From positions 190,024,187 to 190,088,186 of the forward strand of contig NC_135713.1 in the NCBI RefSeq assembly GCF_964656455.1: a stretch of 64,000 nucleotides of DNA, in the 5' to 3' direction. The notes beneath the pieces were generated by a model, which saw nothing but the letters and a program-made list of their open reading frames with translations, had not been told where the DNA came from and did not search any database. Of this stretch, positions 22,558 through 42,475 are shown in pieces. How positions within the stretch are numbered: position 1 is the first letter of the stretch; each line of letters opens with the position of its first letter. The stretch comes from Halichoerus grypus. Taxonomy: Eukaryota > Chordata > Mammalia > Carnivora > Phocidae. The position numbers were made by a program, and so were the translations under genes.

Positions 22558-25500
22558 AGAAGCAAGGAGGGCATGGCAGGTTGGGACTGGATCCTTAGCT
22601 TGAGTCACATTTCCCGTCTCACCTCAGACACCCCCTCTTTGCCTCTGGGGTACAGACCAAAACAAAGGGGAAAATGAGCTTTTTGCAAATAGTTCCGACC
22701 ACTGTTTTGGAGACTTACTTCCCTTGCTTCTGCCTGTGCAGTGCACCATCGACAAAGTTTAACGCCTGGCAGGAAGGATCAAATCTGACAGCAAGAATGT
22801 GTCCTGAGGGCTCGGGTGATTTGGCCCTGCCACAGGGTTGATGAAGAGTGGGAGAACTGTCTACCGTCTGGTGGGGAGGGGGCTGGTTGACCATTGGTGG
22901 AAACAGGGTATTCTCTGGAGGGAACAACAGCGTCTTTGGGGAGGACGGTTAAGGAAGATGGCCGGGAGGCAAAGGACGGTCCGTCCATGCTTCCTGTAAA
23001 AGTTCTCCTGATCCACCTGATGCTGGTAGAAGGCAGACCCTGGGCTGGCAGGAGAAAGGGAGCGAGCGGGGAGTTCTTCACTGTTGACGATGAAGCAAAT
23101 GCCCTCCAGGATTTTTCTGTGGACAAAATGTCCAGCCCATCCTGAGACATCAACCATGCTCCCTTCACCTGGTCAATAGATGCACAGTTCAAGGTCCTGA
23201 AGCTGAACTTTCTCACCACGCCAGAGATTAGTCAGCCATTTTCACTGGCTAACAATGATTAACCCACCTCTCCCTCCACCTGCTTTCCCCAACATGTTTT
23301 CGTAAAAAATGAACTGGGTCACTCGTTGAAAGGGTGACAGTCGTCAATCCAGCCAGTGTCTACTGTCTACCCCTAAACACCTTACCCCCACTGATCACTT
23401 CATAGGAAAACAAAACACACACACACCCCAAAATAAAGAAATTAAAAAAAATAAAACTGGATCTTGTACAGTTTGAGCTATCATCCTTCAGAGAAGTCTA
23501 CTCTGCTCAAAGCCCTGGATTGAAGCTGGGTTTTGCATCCCTGCTTCCGTGTGCAGACAAGACCCCTCTAGTGATGACAGCTGAGCGAGGTAAAGGCAGC
23601 TCCTTCCTCAACAGAACGCAGAGCCCCAACCAGAATAGAGGACATGGCTGCAGGTGAAGTCAGAATTTCTTTTTTGGTAAGAAATACAATTTTTGGATGA
23701 GGTGTGTGGCAAATTCTGGCTCCTTTTCCTCTTCACTTTCCTGTCGGCAAATAAACTTGTTTGATTGAGTGAGTCAAACTTGTTCTTGGAGAAGGATGTG
23801 CCAGGACACTGGAATCAGCTGTGCTTACTTAATAACAGACCAGACTGTACTTTCTGGCCCCTTTCCTTCATGTTCTTCCCAAACCAAGATCCCCAGGCCT
23901 CTGAGTTTCTGTTTGTGGAGAAAGTGCCTGAGGAGTGCCCGGCTAGTGTACCTGTCAAAAAAAAAAGGGGGGGGGGGCCTCTATAATTTTCCATCTTCAT
24001 TGCTTCCCAGACTCAGCTGGTCATTTCCCCAGAGGACGTTAGTAAGTCTTGAGTCATCTCCACTGAGAACAAAATAATAAGGAACTCATTTATATTTGTA
24101 CAAATGGATTCAGCTTTAATTAAAGGGTCCTCCAGTTGACATGGCTGTTAAAGGCCTGGCCTCTCTGCCCCACCACATTGTCGAGGTCCCTGAGAACATG
24201 GGGATTTAACTTTGAATCCTCAGAGAGCCAGGCAAAGTGCTTTGCTCAGGAAACATTTGTTGAGTTAAACTGGAGAACTTCTTGAAGGGGAAGCTGACAG
24301 GATTTGGGGGAAATGATGGAACCCTGCCTCTGGGAGACAGGTCTCTAACTGAGTGGATCCTCAGCCAAATCTCTAGCAACGCACACGCTTTGTCCACGGT
24401 ATTCACCTCAAATATCCACAAGTCCGTTGAGGATCTGAGAACTCTACAATTTCTCTCTTCAGTCAGCTTTCTAGCAGAGTCAGGTCCTTTGGGGCCTCAT
24501 TCTTTTCTGCACATGATAAAAATTTGCTGGAGGCAGCAGGAAGGAGCTGGAGGGTGGAAAGGTAAAGACTAGTAAATGGTCTCATGATGTACACAATTGC
24601 TCTGACCAAGAGGGTCCCCCTCCCTGGAGGGCAGCCTGCCAGAAGGCTGCCCAGTATGCCCAGAATGGGTTATCAGCCCCATCATGACTCTTTATCAACA
24701 CGAGCCTTCTCCCTGTGGTTCTTCCAGAAGATAGGACTCTCCACTGGCTTCTCATCTGCTGAGGCATATGATGGAACCCCACCCGAGTCAGACGCTCTGG
24801 CTCCTAGCAGCCCTGTGGAGACCCAGACAGTGGCCTTTGAATATTTTGTCAGAGGATCTGCCCTATTCACCCTCGACTCACCTCAGACCATAAAAACTCC
24901 AGTCCCCAGGGATCACCACAATAGTTCCTCAATACTTTTGAAGAGGGCTAATCTAGTAGAGGGAAGGGGCCATCTTTTCTGATGAGGCCTAATACCCGTG
25001 GCCTCGCAGTCCTGACAATGCAGAACACCCCCCCTCCACAACATTGCCAACCACGAGCCTCATCTGCACTCTCACCTCACCCCACAGCCGCCACCACCAC
25101 CATTAGCTGCTCTCTAGGCTAGAGGTGGTGGGATGGGGTTGCTTGGACCAGCAGACAATGTGGCCAAGGGCAGCTGGAGTCCGCTTGAGCTGGGTGGGAG
25201 CCCGGGGGGGGGGGGGCAGGGATTCCAGATCATACCTCCTGGATGACATTGTAATCAATTCCAGCATGGAATGTTGTCAACCTTTACTACCCACTCATTA
25301 GCTCTGAGTTTCTTTTCCTTGTCCCCAGTCTACCCCTTACAAGGCAATATGCACTTACTGATGGGAAATCCAAGCAAGTTTTGAAAAGCTTTTTTCTAAC
25401 TAGCTCTAATCTTTGAAAATGTCAGTTGGTCACCTGATTCAGCCCCCTGCTCCCTTCAGAGGTCTAGGTGACCCAGTGTGTGAGGTTTTGGTCTATGCAC

Positions 25501-25630
25501 TGCTACAGAATGATTTCTGCTTGTGCAGGTAAGCAGGCAGCATTGTTTCTCATAACTTGGTATCTGTTACTTTTATTTACTCCTTGTCTATATCCAGGGC
25601 TATAATAAAATTGTATTGACTTCCTGGAGA
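22558..25630. other. Largest repeat-poor intergenic block
   Basis: About 3 kb with no SINE and no repeat I can name. Overlapping ORFs of 98 and 146 aa on the reverse strand (22779-23219) and a 132-aa ORF (24584-24982) have no known domain, no splice context I can defend and no retrocopy tail. A G-run at 25203-25216 and a C/G run near 23960 are homopolymers. Conserved noncoding elements could be present but cannot be seen from one sequence. Confidence 0.4.
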
Positions 25631-25631
25631 C

Positions 25632-25653
25632 TATATATATATATATATATATA
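25632..25653. repeat. (TA)n microsatellite
   Basis: About 11 TA units. Confidence 0.95.
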
Positions 25654-25741
25654 TAATCTCCAAGTACAAATGAAAGAAAGAAAATACAGAAACTCCTCAA
25701 GAAGATGCAAATTAAAACCATAATAAAATATCACCTCACAT

Positions 25742-25856
25742 GGGCACCTGGCTGGCTCAGTAAGAGGAGTGTTGACTCTTGATCTCAGGGTCATGAGATC
25801 GAGCCCCACACTGGGTTTAGAAATTACTTAATATATAAATATTTTTAAAAATATAT
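25742..25856 (+). mobile_element. Short old CAN SINE variant in L1
   Basis: Short form: 'gcacctggctggctcagta', 'gagccccacactgggttta', 'aaattacttaat', then an AT-rich tail. The next SINE starts in that tail. Confidence 0.87.
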
Positions 25857-25859
25857 ATC

Positions 25860-26062
25860 GGGCGCCTGGGTGGCTCAGTTGGTTAAGCGACTGCCTTCGG
25901 CTCAGGTCATGATCCTGGAGTCCCTGGATCGAGTGCCGCATCGGGCTCCCTGCTCAGCACGGAGTCTGCTTCTCCCTCTGACCCTCCCCCCTCTCATGTA
26001 CTCTCTTTCTCTCTCATTCTCGCTCTCTCAAATAAATAAATAAATCTTAAAAAAAAAAAAAA
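25860..26062 (+). mobile_element. CAN SINE (ccctcatgta-type middle)
   Basis: Full-length copy with the middle 'tgaccctccccc', a different subtype from the commonest one. It lies directly after the short SINE, in the same orientation. Confidence 0.93.
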
Positions 26063-26277
26063 CTTGAAAATCTGAACTTCTATTCTAAAAAAAATATATA
26101 TATATATATCACTATACACCTGTCAGAATGGTTAAAATCAAAACAAGAAATAACAAGTGTTGACAAGGATGTGATGAAGAAGAGACTCTAATGTACTGTT
26201 GGTGAGAATGTAAATTAGTACAGTCACTGTGGAAAAGAGTATGGAGTTTCCTCCGAAAATAAAAAATAGAAATACCA

Positions 26278-26458
26278 GGGGCGTCTGGGTGGCTCAGTCG
26301 GTTAAGCGTCTGCCTTTGGCTCAGGTCATGACCCTGGAGTCCCAAGGATCAAGCCCCACATTGGGCTCCCTGCTCAGCAGGGAGTCTGCTTCTCCCTCTC
26401 CCTCTGCCCCACCCCCCGCTCCCTCTCTCTCTCTCAAATAAATAAAATCTTTAAAAAA
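26278..26458 (+). mobile_element. CAN SINE inserted in L1
   Basis: The L1 sequence 'aaaaatagaaatacca' is duplicated on both sides (near 26262-26277 and 26457-26472). Confidence 0.94.
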
Positions 26459-27237
26459 AGTAGAAATACCATATGACCCAGTAATTCCACTTCTGGGCAT
26501 TTACCCAAAGAAAACAAAAACACTAGTTCAAAAAGATACATACATTCCTGTGTTTATTGCAGCATTATTTACAATAGCCAAGATAAGGAAGCAAATCAAC
26601 TATCTATCCATAGATAAATTAATAAAGATATGGTGTATATATATAGATACGTATAGATACACACACACACATACACACAGGAATATTACTCATCCATAAA
26701 AAAGGATGAGTTTTTTTTTTTTGCCATTTGTGACAACACAGATGGACCTAGAGGGTACTATGCTAAGTGAAATAAGTCAGACTGAGAAAGACAAATATCA
26801 TATGATTTCATTTATATGTGGAATCTAAAAAAACAAAACAAATGAATAAACAACAAAAAGCAGAATCAAACCTATAACTACAGAGAACAAACTAATGGTT
26901 GCCAGAGGGAAGAAGGGTGGGAGGATGGGCAAAATGGGAGAAGAGGAACGGGAGATACAGGCTTCCAGACCTCATGGCATGAATAAGTCACCTGGATGAA
27001 AGGTACAGCACAGGGAATACAGTGAGTGGTATTGTAATAATGTCGTACGGTGACAGATGGTGGCTACACTGTGGTGAGCACAGCATAATGTGTAGAGTTG
27101 TTGAATCACCAAGTTGTACACCTGAAACTCATGTAACATTGTGTTTCAGCTACATTCAAATGCATTAAAAAAGTACAGAAGCCCTTTCCAGAGTCCCCAG
27201 TCACCAATTTGCTGATGTTTTTTGGTTTTTGGTTGTT

Positions 27238-27436
27238 TTTTTTTTTTTTTAAGATTTTATTTATTTGTCAGATTGAAAGAGAGAAAGAGAACACATGAGC
27301 AGGGGGAGCGGCAGGTAGAGGGAGAAGCAGGCTCCCTGCTAAGCAAGGAGCCCAACGCTGGACTCGATCCCAGGACCCCGGGATCATGACCTGAGCCGAA
27401 GGCAGACACCCAACCAACTGAGCCACCCAGGCGTCC
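27238..27436 (-). mobile_element. CAN SINE
   Basis: Reverse copy ending 'gagccacccaggcgtccc'. Duplication 'ccaatttgctgatgttttt'/'ccaatttgctggtgttttt' flanks it. Confidence 0.93.
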
Positions 27437-27915
27437 CAATTTGCTGGTGTTTTTGTTGAAAACCACATATTATCACATTGTTTTTGCATGAACACACGTT
27501 CATTCTACTGCTTCAACTTGTGTGTTAAAACCCCAGAGGTCCCAACTTGAAGGACATTAAGTGAATTAATCAGTGCATTCAAAGATGATTATTTTCTGGC
27601 CCTAAGAGATACAGAGCCAACGCTGGGAAGAGGGTTTGAGCTCCCAGACCAGAGGCACTTCAGAGACCCTCTGCAGTTAAGAAAGGCCCAGCAAGGTGAT
27701 GGTTCCCAGGATGAGAGAACTTACCGCATTTTAAAAGGAATATTCTTAAAACGTGATAGCTAGAGCACCAAGACTTTTATTTGCCTGCAAATAAGTGCAC
27801 TTGCAGATAGGAAATCAGGATCTTTGCAAGAACCATGGCAGACGTAGACTCTGTCCTGTGTCTCTGGCCTGGTTTGGGAGCCAGGAGGGCAGCCCTTGTG
27901 CTACCAAGCAGCCTG
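27437..27915. other. G6PC1 upstream flank
   Basis: Repeat-free sequence ahead of the promoter. No recognisable exon. Confidence 0.4.
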
Positions 27916-27918
27916 CCA

Positions 27919-28019
27919 AAGTTAATAATTGGCCCAGCCGAGTACATGGCAGATCAGGCTGTTTTTGTGTGCCTGTTTTTCTATTTTACGTAAATCACCC
28001 CGAACATGTTTGCATCAAC
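27919..28019 (+). promoter_or_regulatory. G6PC1: G6PC1 HNF1 / insulin-response / CRE cluster
   Basis: Relative to the inferred start near 28146, the cluster holds an HNF1-type site 'gttaataattgg' at about -225 (27921-27932). Next come T-rich insulin-response (FOXO-type) repeats 'tgtttttg' and 'tgttttt' at 27960 and 27974. A perfect palindromic CRE 'ttacgtaa' lies at 27986-27993 (about -160), and a FOXA/CRE2-like 'catgtttgcatcaac' at 28005-28019. The arrangement and spacing match the characterised human and rodent G6PC1 promoter, where glucagon/cAMP and FOXO1 activate and insulin represses. Binding here is inferred from sequence only. Confidence 0.88.
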
Positions 28020-28117
28020 CTACTGGTGATGCACCTTTGATCAATAGATTTTAGACAAAAGTGGTTTTTGAGTCCAAAGATCAGGGCTGGGTTGACCTGC
28101 AGACTGGATCCAGGGTG

Positions 28118-28124
28118 TATAAAA
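28118..28124 (+). promoter_or_regulatory. G6PC1: G6PC1 TATA box
   Basis: TATAAAA, 28 bp ahead of the inferred transcription start near 28146 (sequence 'atagcagagcaatcaccacc', as at the start of human G6PC1 mRNA). The 5' UTR would be 79 nt. Confidence 0.92.
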
Positions 28125-28149
28125 ACAGGGGCAAGGCGCAGGCTGATAG

Positions 28150-36321
<8,172 letters not shown>

Positions 36322-38369
36322 GGGATGTGGAGCCTTCAGTATTCAAAGTCAATGACCGTGCCAACCATTGAGGGTGGCTAGGGTCTTCTGCTAGCCCATT
36401 TTGAGGCCAGAGGTGCTAGAGTCAGCTCAGCTGACCCCTTCCTCCTTTGCAATTCTAATTGTATTGGGTGGGGTTTTTTTTTTTGAAAAACTAATAAGGC
36501 TAGTTGAGAAAGCCTTATCTGTTAGAAGTTGGGTCCTTCTGGATTTTTCCCTAAAGACTTACTTGTTCTTCTTTGAGATATACAAAAACAAGACTTCCAG
36601 GTAGGGCCAGCTCATAATCCCAGGCTGGGGATCTCAACTGAGAATTTTCTACCTGTCCCCATCCTTACACAGAAAAGGGAAAGGAGCAGTGGATTTGATA
36701 GAGAAAGAAGAGTGATGGATTAAGGAAGACTTTTTCATATCCTGCACATCATGCAAATTATGTTACACCATATCTAAATGGCTTTGATTATATTTGAATC
36801 TTTAGGTAAGGGACTCTCAATAGTGAGGGACCAACTTAAAGTATAATTAATAGGTAGTTAGTGGGGTAATTCTGCTTCTTATATTTTTCTATTATATATC
36901 CATGGTCTTTGCATTTACTAGGATTTCCTAATGGCCGCAGTGACCTAGATTTGTACTGGGTCAGAGCATGCAGATATAGTCAACTTCTCCTCTATCACAC
37001 TAGATCTTCCTCCTTGTTAGCCCAGCTCGGCCTTCCCTAGAATTTTCCACTGGCTCCACATCCTGCCAGATACAGAGATGCCTAAATGCAGCTCTGGGGG
37101 TAGTGCTTTTGTATGGTTTAGTTAAACTCTGAAATCTCGGGCAAAAAGTCAAGGAGACGGCAAGGATTCCTCTCTCCAGAAGGTCACTCCAATGTTACTT
37201 TTGATTCCTAGAGGGTAAATATGACTCCTTTCTCTATCCCAAGCCAACCAAGAGCACATGCTTGGAGGAAAAGCCAGCTCTCCCTTGCCTGTTCTTAAGT
37301 CTCAGCTGATTTGCAGAATATGTCTTAAAAAAAAAATGCTTAAGCCTATTTATTTGAGAGTCCTTGTTTTTGCTACTAATTATATAGTTCACCATATATT
37401 ACCATTCATACCAGCCATCCTGGTCATAACATCTTTGAAAAGAAAAATATATATTGCAGTATTTTATTAAAACAACATTTTATTTAAGAATGAAGTCTTG
37501 CTGATTACTGTATTTTAGATGCAATGTGATCTGAAGGTTCTAATTCTGGCTCAGCTAAATTTCAAGCTCTTTTCTTTTTCCCTAAACAAATCATTTAGTC
37601 TCTGTGTACCTATATTTTCCCTTTGGAGAAAGAAAGTCTTGGGCTGGCCAGGATTGCCAGTGGAGCCAGGGGACCTACAGTGTCCGTGGGGCACAGATAG
37701 CCTTGAGGGTATCAACACAGACACGATATCATTGGCCAAGATTGAACATTAGTTACCAGACCACAGGTCAGCATGAGTTGCTCTAAGGGACCAAGCTGCA
37801 ACTTAAAGGCAAATACACAGGGTCATTACCAAACTAAGCAATCAGGGGATGTAAGTCATAGCAGCGGAAAAAGACTGGGTAGACTCTGGAATCCAGGAAG
37901 CCGGCATCAGCAAGGTTTGGGGTTATGGTTAAAGAAAGTCTAAACAGAGCAAGTCACAGCAGCAAGGAATGCTCAAGGGAGTTATCGAAGTTTTCTCTCC
38001 AAATGATCCATTTCATCCTGGGTGCAGGGCACCCCCTCCAAAGGCATAACCCTGGATCTACTGAGGATGACATCTGCTCACTCACTTCAGAACTTTGCAT
38101 GTGTATCTTCAGGAAAGTTGAGTCCTCTTACTGGATTTGGTTTCTTCAGGGGGCATGAAACTCCTCAGAGACGCTACTGGTCTTCCCAAGGAAGAAGGGA
38201 AATGGTCTTGCTCTGCCTAAACCAAGCCCCATTGCTCAGGCCTGACCTCATCCTTGATGATTTATTTGTTCTCAGGGACTAGGTCCAGGTTCCTTGCAAG
38301 AGGATTCTTGCAGAAAGTGAATAGTGCCCCAGCCCCTGGCAGTTGGTGAGGTTGATAGGGACACATGAC
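36322..38369 (+). other. G6PC1: Probable G6PC1 3' UTR and downstream flank
   Basis: Repeat-free sequence following the stop, as expected of the long (about 2 kb in human) 3' UTR. I see no canonical AATAAA in this stretch. An ATTAAA at 37466-37471 is one candidate signal. The true end is not resolved. Confidence 0.5.
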
Positions 38370-38625
38370 AGATAAAATTTACTGAGTACTGCTTCTCTGC
38401 CAGGCTCTGTTCTATGCATTTTATTTATTCATACAATTAATTCACTTAATCCTCCCAACATCTCTGTGAGGTGGGGGCTATAATTTATCCGCACATTACA
38501 TATGAATAAGAACAAAGGGTTCTTATAGGTAGAGGGTTCTTATAGGTTCTTATAGGTATCTTGCCCAGAATGGTGAAGCCAGTTTAAGAACCAAGCAGCC
38601 TGATTCCAGAGTCCATACTCCACCC
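38370..38625 (-). mobile_element. MIR element
   Basis: The stretch 'taaaatttactgagtactgc', 'ttaatcctcccaacatctct' and 'accaagcagcctgattcc', reverse MIR. A small tandem 'ggttcttataggt' repeat lies inside (38518-38560). Confidence 0.7.
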
Positions 38626-38662
38626 TGTAGCCCCGTCACAGGGATGGATGCCAGTAGACTGG

Positions 38663-38792
38663 TGGCTCTTTCTGGCTGGCTCAGTCGATGGAGCCTGCGA
38701 CTCTTGATCTCATTGTCCTGAGTTCAAGCCCCACACTGGGTGTGGAGCCTACTTCAAATTAATACATTATTGAAAGAAAAAAAAAAAAAAAA
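38663..38792 (+). mobile_element. Short old CAN SINE variant
   Basis: The stretch 'tggctggctcagtcgatgga', 'gttcaagccccacactggg', then an A-rich tail. Confidence 0.85.
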
Positions 38793-39545
38793 CCAGGGAC
38801 TGTTTCAAACCTTCCTTCAGATGCCAGATACAACTTTGAATTCAGCCCAAAGAGAATTTGTTTTCTTGTGGTCGAAGGAATTATAAAACTTTGAGTGATC
38901 TTCCCAGTGAGCTAGTCTTAGTTTCCAAGTATGAAGATACCATATTTCAAAAGCAATTTTACAACATAACTCTTAGAACTAACCATATTAGTTTAACTTT
39001 AGCTCTTTCTTTTCTTTCTTTCAAAAAAAGAGTTTAAGAGTCACGCTCAGACTATCTAGGTCAGACAGGAAGTAACTGACTATTTCTACAACGGAGATAA
39101 AATGAGAAGACAGAATTACCACAAAGAACTTTTGGTACAGATCCATGTACAGGTGTAGAAAATGAAGAGACTGTGAAAATTGCTTAGGTCAGAGAATCCA
39201 CAAAGACAAGATTGCTACCTTTCCTTAGGATGGCCACCTGTCTCCTCGAGAAACAGTGCTAAAGGCTTAGAATTTGTGATGGGAAAGGCTGAGCAGAAAG
39301 AGCATCAGCCCATGATCAACTCCTAATAGACGGTAGCCAATGTGTTAGCATATTCTGATCACTGACCCGCTGCCCAAGTTATAGAGGTGTGCTTGCTTTA
39401 GAAATGACTGGTGAGTCCTCAGGATGGAAGTAAACATAAGTGACAGATGACAGTTTTAAACCAAGATCCATGTCATGTCACCGCATAATTTGATAGATTG
39501 TTCTAGCAGTCTATCAGTTTTGAGGAAGTACACTTGGGGATGATA
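38793..39545. other. Intergenic, nothing recognised
   Basis: No gene or named repeat supported. Confidence 0.35.
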
Positions 39546-39571
39546 CACACACACACACACACACACACACA
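39546..39571. repeat. (AC)n microsatellite
   Basis: About 13 AC units. Confidence 0.95.
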
Positions 39572-39628
39572 TTATACACTTGTATTACTGCCCTAGGAAA
39601 ACAGATCCATTAAGAAAGTACAGCTTTC

Positions 39629-39836
39629 GGATGCCTGGGTGGCTCAGTTGGTTAAGCGTCTGCCTTCGGCTCAGGTCATGATCCCAGGGTCCTGGGATGG
39701 AGTCCCGCATCGGGCTCCCTGCTCAGCGGGGAGCCTGCTTCTCCCTCTCCCTCTGCCTGCCACTCCACCTGCTTATGGTCCCTCTCTCTCTCTCTCTATC
39801 AAATAAATAAATAAAATCTTTAAAAAATAAAAAATA
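39629..39836 (+). mobile_element. CAN SINE
   Basis: Full-length copy with the 'ctgcctgccactccacctg' middle, a subtype distinct from the commonest one. Confidence 0.94.
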
Positions 39837-39849
39837 AAGAAGTCAATTC

Positions 39850-40290
39850 CATTTTTATCCCCAGCTCCCCCCTTGCCCTAGGCCACCACTGAACTACTTC
39901 CTGTTTCATAGATTTGCCTGTTGTAGACATTTCATACCAATGGAATCATGCAATATGTGACCCTTTGTGTCTGCTTCTTTCCCTTAGCATGATGTTTTCA
40001 AGGTTCATCAATGTCGTAATAACATGTATTAGTACTACATTTCTTTTTTTGGCCAAATAATATTCCACTGTATGGATATACTGAATTTTGTTTATGGTAT
40101 TTGGGTTGCTTCCACATTTTGGCTATTATGAATAATACTGCTGTGAACACTTGTGTACAAATTTTTGTGTGGATGCATGATTTCATTTCTCTTAGGTATG
40201 TATATAGGAGTGGAATTGCTGGATCATATGGTAATGCTGTGTTTAACCCTTCAAGGAAGTGCCAGACTGTTTTCCCAAAGGTTTAGCAAG
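39850..40290 (-). mobile_element. Ancient L1 LINE 3' region
   Basis: Reverse-strand L1: 'gaccctttgtgtctgcttct', 'ttttcaaggttcatcaatg', 'aataatattccactgtatg' and 'ggagtggaattgctggatc' in order. Same region of L1 as 13140-13900. Confidence 0.8.
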
Positions 40291-40955
40291 GAAAAGTTTT
40301 ACAGTGTTTTTTGTTCTGCCATCTCTTTTGATTTCCTAGAAGCATACCCTGTCTGATAGCTTTGTCTACTTCCTTACTTTGGAAGAGTTTCGCAGCAGGA
40401 TTGATGAGGGGTTCAGATTTCACATGAGGAAATGTCAGTGAGCTCCTGCTGCTTTAATAAAGCAATGGCTTTATTTCATTGTTCCAACGTGCATTCCAAG
40501 AGCATTTCATTGAAGACATGTCTGGATATTTGAAGTTCCAGCCCTAATCAATTGACTGGTTGTAACCCGTCAAAATTTGCTAACCTGTTTTCTGAACACC
40601 ATTCCTTTAGCTGCTGAATTATTAATATTTATTGATTTCATTCCATGGTAACTGCCAAACTAGGACAGATGCCTTTAAGGCTGGTATGTGTAAATAAAAT
40701 AGGACAATATCATTTGTATCCAAGGGTTTTTCAAGAGCCTCTTGAGAACGGAAAACACGCTGGCCAAAGAGCCTTCAGATGATGTTGTTAAGGAAAGAAT
40801 TGGCTAGAAATGGTATGAAGAAACAGCCAGCAAAAGTCACTTCCATTAGAGAACCAAGAACTTAATTAATCTGGAAAAGAAACTAGCAATTGTCTAGTCC
40901 AGTGATGGGCGACCCAAAACCCAAAATCTAACTTCAGGGTGAAAGATTAAAAAGC
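40291..40955. other. Intergenic, nothing recognised
   Basis: AT-rich sequence with AATAAA-like hexamers at about 40457 and 40693. I see no transcript to attach them to. Confidence 0.3.
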
Positions 40956-40959
40956 TGCC

Positions 40960-41310
40960 TCGGGAACAAACAAAAAAAGCAGAAACCCATAAATACAGAG
41001 AACAAACTGGTGGTTGGCAGAGGGGCGGGGGGTGGAGGGATGGGTAAAATGGGTGAAGGGGAGTAAAAGGAGCAGGCTTCCAGTTATGGACTCAGTAAGT
41101 CATTGGGATGAAAGGTACAACACAGGGAATACAGTGGACGGTATTGTAATAGTGTTGTACGGAGACAGATGGTGGCTACATTTGCAGTGAGCACAGCATA
41201 ATGTATAGATACTGAATCACTATGTTGCACACCTGAAACTCACATACCATTGTGTCTCAGCTGCACTGCAATAAAAAATAATAATAAAATAAATAAAAAT
41301 AAAAAGCTGT
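40960..41310 (+). mobile_element. L1 3' UTR fragment, paralogue of 26880-27160
   Basis: Shares 'acagagaacaaact', 'gatgaaaggtac', 'cacagggaatacagtg', 'acagatggtggctaca' and 'cacacctgaaactcac' with the L1 upstream of G6PC1, in the same order. Confidence 0.85.
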
Positions 41311-41442
41311 CTCTGGGTTGCTGCTTCTTCATAAAAAAGAAAAAAGTCTATAAATATTTTTACTTTTCCTGAACTGGCCCTTATTTAAAAAAAAAAAAAG
41401 AAAAAGCTGCTCACTCTTAATCCTATTCAAAAATTTATTTCA

Positions 41443-41640
41443 GGGGCGCCTGGGTGGCTCAGCCGTTAAGCGTCTGCCTTCGACTCAGGTCGTGGTCCCA
41501 GGGTCCTGGGACCGAGTCCCGCATCGGGCTCCTTGCTCCGCGGGAAGCCTGCTTCTCCCTCTCCCACTCCCCCTGCTGTGTTCCCTCTCTCGCTGTGTCT
41601 CTCTCTGTCGAATAAATAAATAAATAAATCTTAAAAAAAA
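41443..41640 (+). mobile_element. CAN SINE, young-looking
   Basis: Full-length 'cagccgttaagcg' copy. Duplication 'aaaatttatttca'/'aaaaattatttcat' flanks it. Confidence 0.94.
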
Positions 41641-41890
41641 TTATTTCATAGATACAGAAAATAAGGCCTAGGGAGGGAAAACAGCTCGTCTAAGCTATAT
41701 ACGTAACCTGTCCTCAAGTCTCCTGATTCTTAGCAGAGAGCAGTCTCCCCTTTGCCTGTCTCCTGTGTGTCAACATGCAGCTGTTGAAACAGAAGTGAAC
41801 GCAGAGCGTATTTGAACCAGAACCAGGCTTGTTAACCCCATGAGAGCCGCAGCTACAATAACCATGCTCAAGGGTTCTTTTAAAAGATAT

Positions 41891-42086
41891 TTTAAAAAGA
41901 TTTTATTTATTTATTCGAGAGAGAGTGAGCAAGAGAAAGAAAGAGAATGAGCAGGGGTTGGGGCAGAGGGAGAAGGAGAAGCAGACTCCCCGCCAAGCAG
42001 GGAGCCCCACGTTCAATCCCAGGACCCTGGAATCATGACCTGAGCTGAAGGTAGACACTTAACCAACTAAGACCCCCAGGCGCCCC
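41891..42086 (-). mobile_element. CAN SINE, first of a three-copy array
   Basis: Reverse copy, 'agattttatttatttattcg' to 'cccccaggcgcccc'. Confidence 0.92.
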
Positions 42087-42093
42087 TTAAAGA

Positions 42094-42287
42094 CTTTTTT
42101 TTTTTTTTAAGATTTTTTTATTTGACAGAGAGAGGCACAGCGAGAGAGGGAACACAAGCAGGGGGAGTGGGAGAGGGAGAAGCAGGCTTCCCGCCGAGCA
42201 GGGACCCCGGGGGTTCGATCCCAGGACCCTGAGATCATGACCTGACCGAAGGCAGACGCTTAACGACTGAGCTACCCAGGCGCCCCG
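42094..42287 (-). mobile_element. CAN SINE, second of a three-copy array
   Basis: Reverse copy of the youngest subtype ('gagagaggcacagcgaga'), ending 'gagctacccaggcgcccc'. Short spacers containing 'ttaaaga' separate it from both neighbours. Confidence 0.93.
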
Positions 42288-42291
42288 CCTT

Positions 42292-42475
42292 AAAGATTTT
42301 TTATTTATTTATTTGAGAGAAAAAGTACAAACAGGGGGGCAGGACAGAGAAAGAGGGAGAAGCAGACTCCCTGCTGAGCAGGGACCGCCCCCCATACTGA
42401 TCTTGATCCCAGGACCCCAAGATCATGACCTGAGCCGAAGGCAGACACTTAACAACTGAGCCCCCTAGGCGCCCC
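42292..42475 (-). mobile_element. CAN SINE, third of a three-copy array
   Basis: Reverse, more diverged copy, ending 'gagccccctaggcgcccc'. Confidence 0.92.

Larger units (their letters stand above)
25664..27175 (+). mobile_element. L1 LINE 3' end, split by three SINEs
   Basis: End of ORF2 and 3' UTR: 'gatgcaaattaaaaccataa', then (after two SINEs) 'acctgtcagaatggttaaaa', 'ctgttggtgagaatgtaaa', 'tgacccagtaattccactt', 'gcattatttacaatagcc' and 'gtgaaataagtcagactgag'. It ends 'acctgaaactcatgtaaca'. SINEs at 25742-26062 and 26278-26458 interrupt it. The 3' half is paralogous to 40960-41310. Confidence 0.85.
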
